This document shows, piece by piece, positions 62,338 to 64,000 of a DNA stretch of 64,000 bases; the stretch's first letter is position 1, and every line of letters starts with the position of its first letter. The notes beneath the pieces were generated by a model. It was not told the origin of the DNA and did no database searches. It saw nothing but the letters and a program-made list of their open reading frames with translations. A program made the position numbers and the translations under genes. Source of the stretch: Pseudonocardia sediminis (GTDB lineage Bacteria > Actinomycetota > Actinomycetes > Mycobacteriales > Pseudonocardiaceae). The stretch lies in the NCBI RefSeq assembly GCF_004217185.1, contig NZ_SHKL01000001.1, positions 5,950,001 to 6,014,000 of the forward strand. Reading direction: 5' to 3'.

Positions 62338-62524
62338 GCCCCATGGGTACCCCGTACGGAGGGTTACCGCCGCCCGAAACACGCCCCGCCGTGAGATTGC
62401 TACGCCCGGCCGAACGGGGCACGCGGATCCGTGCGGCATCTGCGACCGGGACACGCAGGCGGTCCCGCCCGGACTGCTCCGGGTCTCCCGGACTTGCGTT
62501 CGAGCGTCGGCCGAGAACGAGGCG

Positions 62525-62555
62525 CGGCCCCGCGGTCCAGCCGAACCGCGGGCCG
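62525..62555 (-). terminator. Terminator behind the SDR gene
   Basis: CGGCCCCGCGGT pairs with ACCGCGGGCCG with one bulged base, starting 15 bases after the minus-strand SDR stop. The 233-base stretch 62338-62570 holds nothing else I can name. Confidence 0.65.
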
Positions 62556-62570
62556 TCGTCGTCGGAGCTG

Positions 62571-63398
62571 TTACTTCGTGCCGTGCGCCTCGATCGACAC
62601 CGGCTCCCACTCCCGCCACGTCGCGAGGCGGGACTCGTAGTCCTTCGTCGCGATGGCGAGCGGGCCGTCGCCGAAGAAGATCCGCAGCGGCGGGGTCTCC
62701 GCGTCGACGACCTTGAACACCGCCGCCGAGCTCGCCGCCGGGTCGCCCGGGGTCGACGTGCGCTGCGCACGCCGGCGCTGGGCCTCCTCGCGGAACTCGT
62801 CGTAGGCCGGAATCGGTGTGGAGTGCCGGGCCGACGAACCGGCCCAGTCCGTCGAGTACCCGGCCGGCTCGATCAGCGTCACGTGGATGCCGAACCCGGC
62901 GACCTCCTGGGCCAGCGACTGGCTGATCCCCTCCAGTGCCCACTTCGACGCGTGGTAGATCCCGACGTTCGGGAACGCGCTGATCCCGCCGATCGACGAG
63001 ACCTGCAGGATGTGCCCGGACCCCTGCTCGCGCAGGAACGGCAGCGCGGCCTGGGTGACCCACAGCGCGCCGAACAGGTTCGTCTCGATCTGGTCCCGGA
63101 CGTCGGCCTCGCTGAGCTCCTCGACCAGGCCGAACTGCCCGTAGCCGGCGTTGTTGACGATCACGTCGAGCCGGCCGAACCGCTCGTGCGCGCGGGCGAC
63201 CGCGGCGAACACGCCGTCCCGGTCGGTGACGTCGAGCTCGACGGCCAGCACGCGCTCGCCGTACTTCTCGGCCAGGTCGTCGAGGGTCGCCGCGTCCCGT
63301 GCGGTCGCGGCGACCGAGTCACCGCGCTCCAGCGCGGCGATCGTCCACTCGCGTCCGAAGCCCCGCGAGGCCCCGGTGATGAACCATGTCTTGCTCAT
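62571..63398 (-). CDS. Short-chain dehydrogenase/reductase
   Basis: 275 residues. TWFITGASRGFGREWTIAAL cofactor site with ARD after strand two (NADP preference), NNAGYGQFGLVEELSEADVR, catalytic Ser in LQVSSIGGISAF, Tyr-Lys in GIYHASKWALEGIS, and EPAGYSTDWAGSS after the active site. This pattern is common in actinobacterial SDRs of unknown substrate. ATG 63398. Confidence 0.93.
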   Translation of the reverse strand: MSKTWFITGASRGFGREWTIAALERGDSVAATARDAATLDDLAEKYGERVLAVELDVTDRDGVFAAVARAHERFGRLDVIVNNAGYGQFGLVEELSEADVRDQIETNLFGALWVTQAALPFLREQGSGHILQVSSIGGISAFPNVGIYHASKWALEGISQSLAQEVAGFGIHVTLIEPAGYSTDWAGSSARHSTPIPAYDEFREEAQRRRAQRTSTPGDPAASSAAVFKVVDAETPPLRIFFGDGPLAIATKDYESRLATWREWEPVSIEAHGTK

Positions 63399-63568
63399 GC
63401 TCGTACGCCTTCCGTTCCGTCCGTCCCGAATGCGGGAACGACATCGGCGACCGCGTCATTCCGAACCTCCGTTCGTACCGGGCCGGGAGCGGTCGCGTCC
63501 CTGACGGGACGCCCGGTCAGTAGTTACAGTGTGACTAGGTGGCCGGCGGACCCGAGGAGACGATCGCC

Positions 63569-63811
63569 ATGACGTGGGACGAGCCGACGGCACCGCCGTC
63601 CTACCGCTGCAGCGACCCGTCCTGCCAGCAGGTCTGGCACCACCGGGGTACGTCGCTGCCGTTCGCGCCGGTCCCGGACGGACGGGGCGGCATGGCGTGG
63701 CATCCGTGCCCGCAGTGCGCGGACGAGGGCCCGGCGATCGTCGCCATGACGCACCGGGTCCGGTCGCGGGCATCCGCCGACCTGGCGCTGTGGGGTACCG
63801 CGCTCGACTGA
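63569..63811 (+). CDS. Small Cys-rich, zinc-ribbon-like protein
   Basis: 80 residues. YRCSDPSCQQVWHH and HPCPQCADEGP give two Cys pairs (C-x4-C and C-x2-C) about 28 residues apart, the layout of a zinc ribbon. ATG 63569 has GAGGAG nine bases upstream; a GTG at 63539 adds ten residues. Its stop abuts the aldehyde dehydrogenase remnant. Function unknown. Confidence 0.6.
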   Translation: MTWDEPTAPPSYRCSDPSCQQVWHHRGTSLPFAPVPDGRGGMAWHPCPQCADEGPAIVAMTHRVRSRASADLALWGTALD

Positions 63812-63932
63812 ACCCGTTCCGGAACGCGTTGTGCCCGACCGTGCCCGAGCGCAACTGCCGGGCCACCGAGCGGGCGCGCTCGACGTCCGGGATGAACACC
63901 GAGGCGTTCAGCCCGTAGATCGTGTCGAGAAC
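63811..63932 (-). pseudogene. Aldehyde dehydrogenase remnant (C-terminal fragment)
   Basis: In one minus-strand frame the bases read LDTIYGLNASVFIPDVERAR, then SVARQLRSGTVGHNAFRNGF, which is the conserved segment after the catalytic domain of aldehyde dehydrogenases. The part before it should carry about 400 residues with the catalytic Cys and Glu, but only 68 bases separate it from the window edge. An ATG at 63979 with GGAG upstream opens a frame that stops at once, so the fragment is not joined to a start. Too short and out of frame: a decayed copy. Confidence 0.65.
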
Positions 63933-64000
63933 CGGTCCACGCCGCGCAGCGGCGCCCTCGCGTCACTGGTCACGCTCATATGTGGACTCCACCTCATCGG

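Noticed and set aside
62532..62549. Fourth copy of the GGTTCAGCTGAACC palindrome
   Set aside because: GCGGTCCAGCCGAACCGC differs at two positions, which break the symmetry, and lies inside a normal terminator hairpin.

Overview
The window is very GC-rich DNA with dense genes, many GTG starts and strong Shine-Dalgarno sites. It looks like a filamentous or coccoid actinobacterium of the Pseudonocardiaceae type; Pseudonocardia is my best guess, inferred from gene content only. Supporting genes are an actinobacterial stand-alone groEL with a Gly/Met tail, a four-gene conservon, two Rpf resuscitation factors with LysM tails, a DUF3159 membrane protein, XPB-type helicase genes and ectABC. I see no tRNA, rRNA, CRISPR array, complete insertion sequence or phage gene. 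Most of the window reads as chromosomal core or shell, with a more accessory right third.

Left part (1-16.5 kb): the 5' end of moeA, groEL under a double CIRCE operator, a WYL regulator divergent from a DinB-like enzyme across a clear inverted repeat, ltrA, a PspC protein, an XPB-type helicase, the nitrate-sensor conservon (kinase, roadblock, DUF742, GTPase) and a helicase-associated protein.

Molybdenum block (16.5-24.4 kb): a MobA/MocA-like nucleotidyltransferase without a normal start codon, then moaC-mog-moaE flanked by two rpf genes, then a MoxR ATPase, a VWA protein and XdhC that resemble the CoxD/CoxE/CoxF maturation set. Together with moeA these cover several steps of molybdenum-cofactor synthesis and insertion. 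The order XPB, helicase-associated protein, small protein, moaC, mog, moaE, rpf matches my memory of the mycobacterial Rv0861c-Rv0867c block, with the conservon inserted.

Middle (24.4-44 kb): an ErcA-like iron alcohol dehydrogenase with its own sensor kinase and response regulator; a gamma-carbonic anhydrase preceded by two copies of a GGTTCAGCTGAACC palindrome; thiO-thiS-thiG behind a TPP riboswitch with thiE divergent; ectABC for ectoine; and a desiccation-type ferritin-like Tat substrate next to tatA.

Right part (44-64 kb): a 2-oxoglutarate oxygenase, a carnitine-type acyltransferase and an epimerase in one direction (the third palindrome lies between the last two); a leaderless subtilase with a stand-alone I9-like partner; an AlbA_2/ATPase-type regulator behind tandem CTTTCAAG repeats; an AraC regulator divergent from a zinc alcohol dehydrogenase with a CRP-like site between them; amylosucrase; a CoA-transferase with apparently swapped halves; and a run of small-molecule oxidoreductases ending in an aldehyde dehydrogenase remnant.
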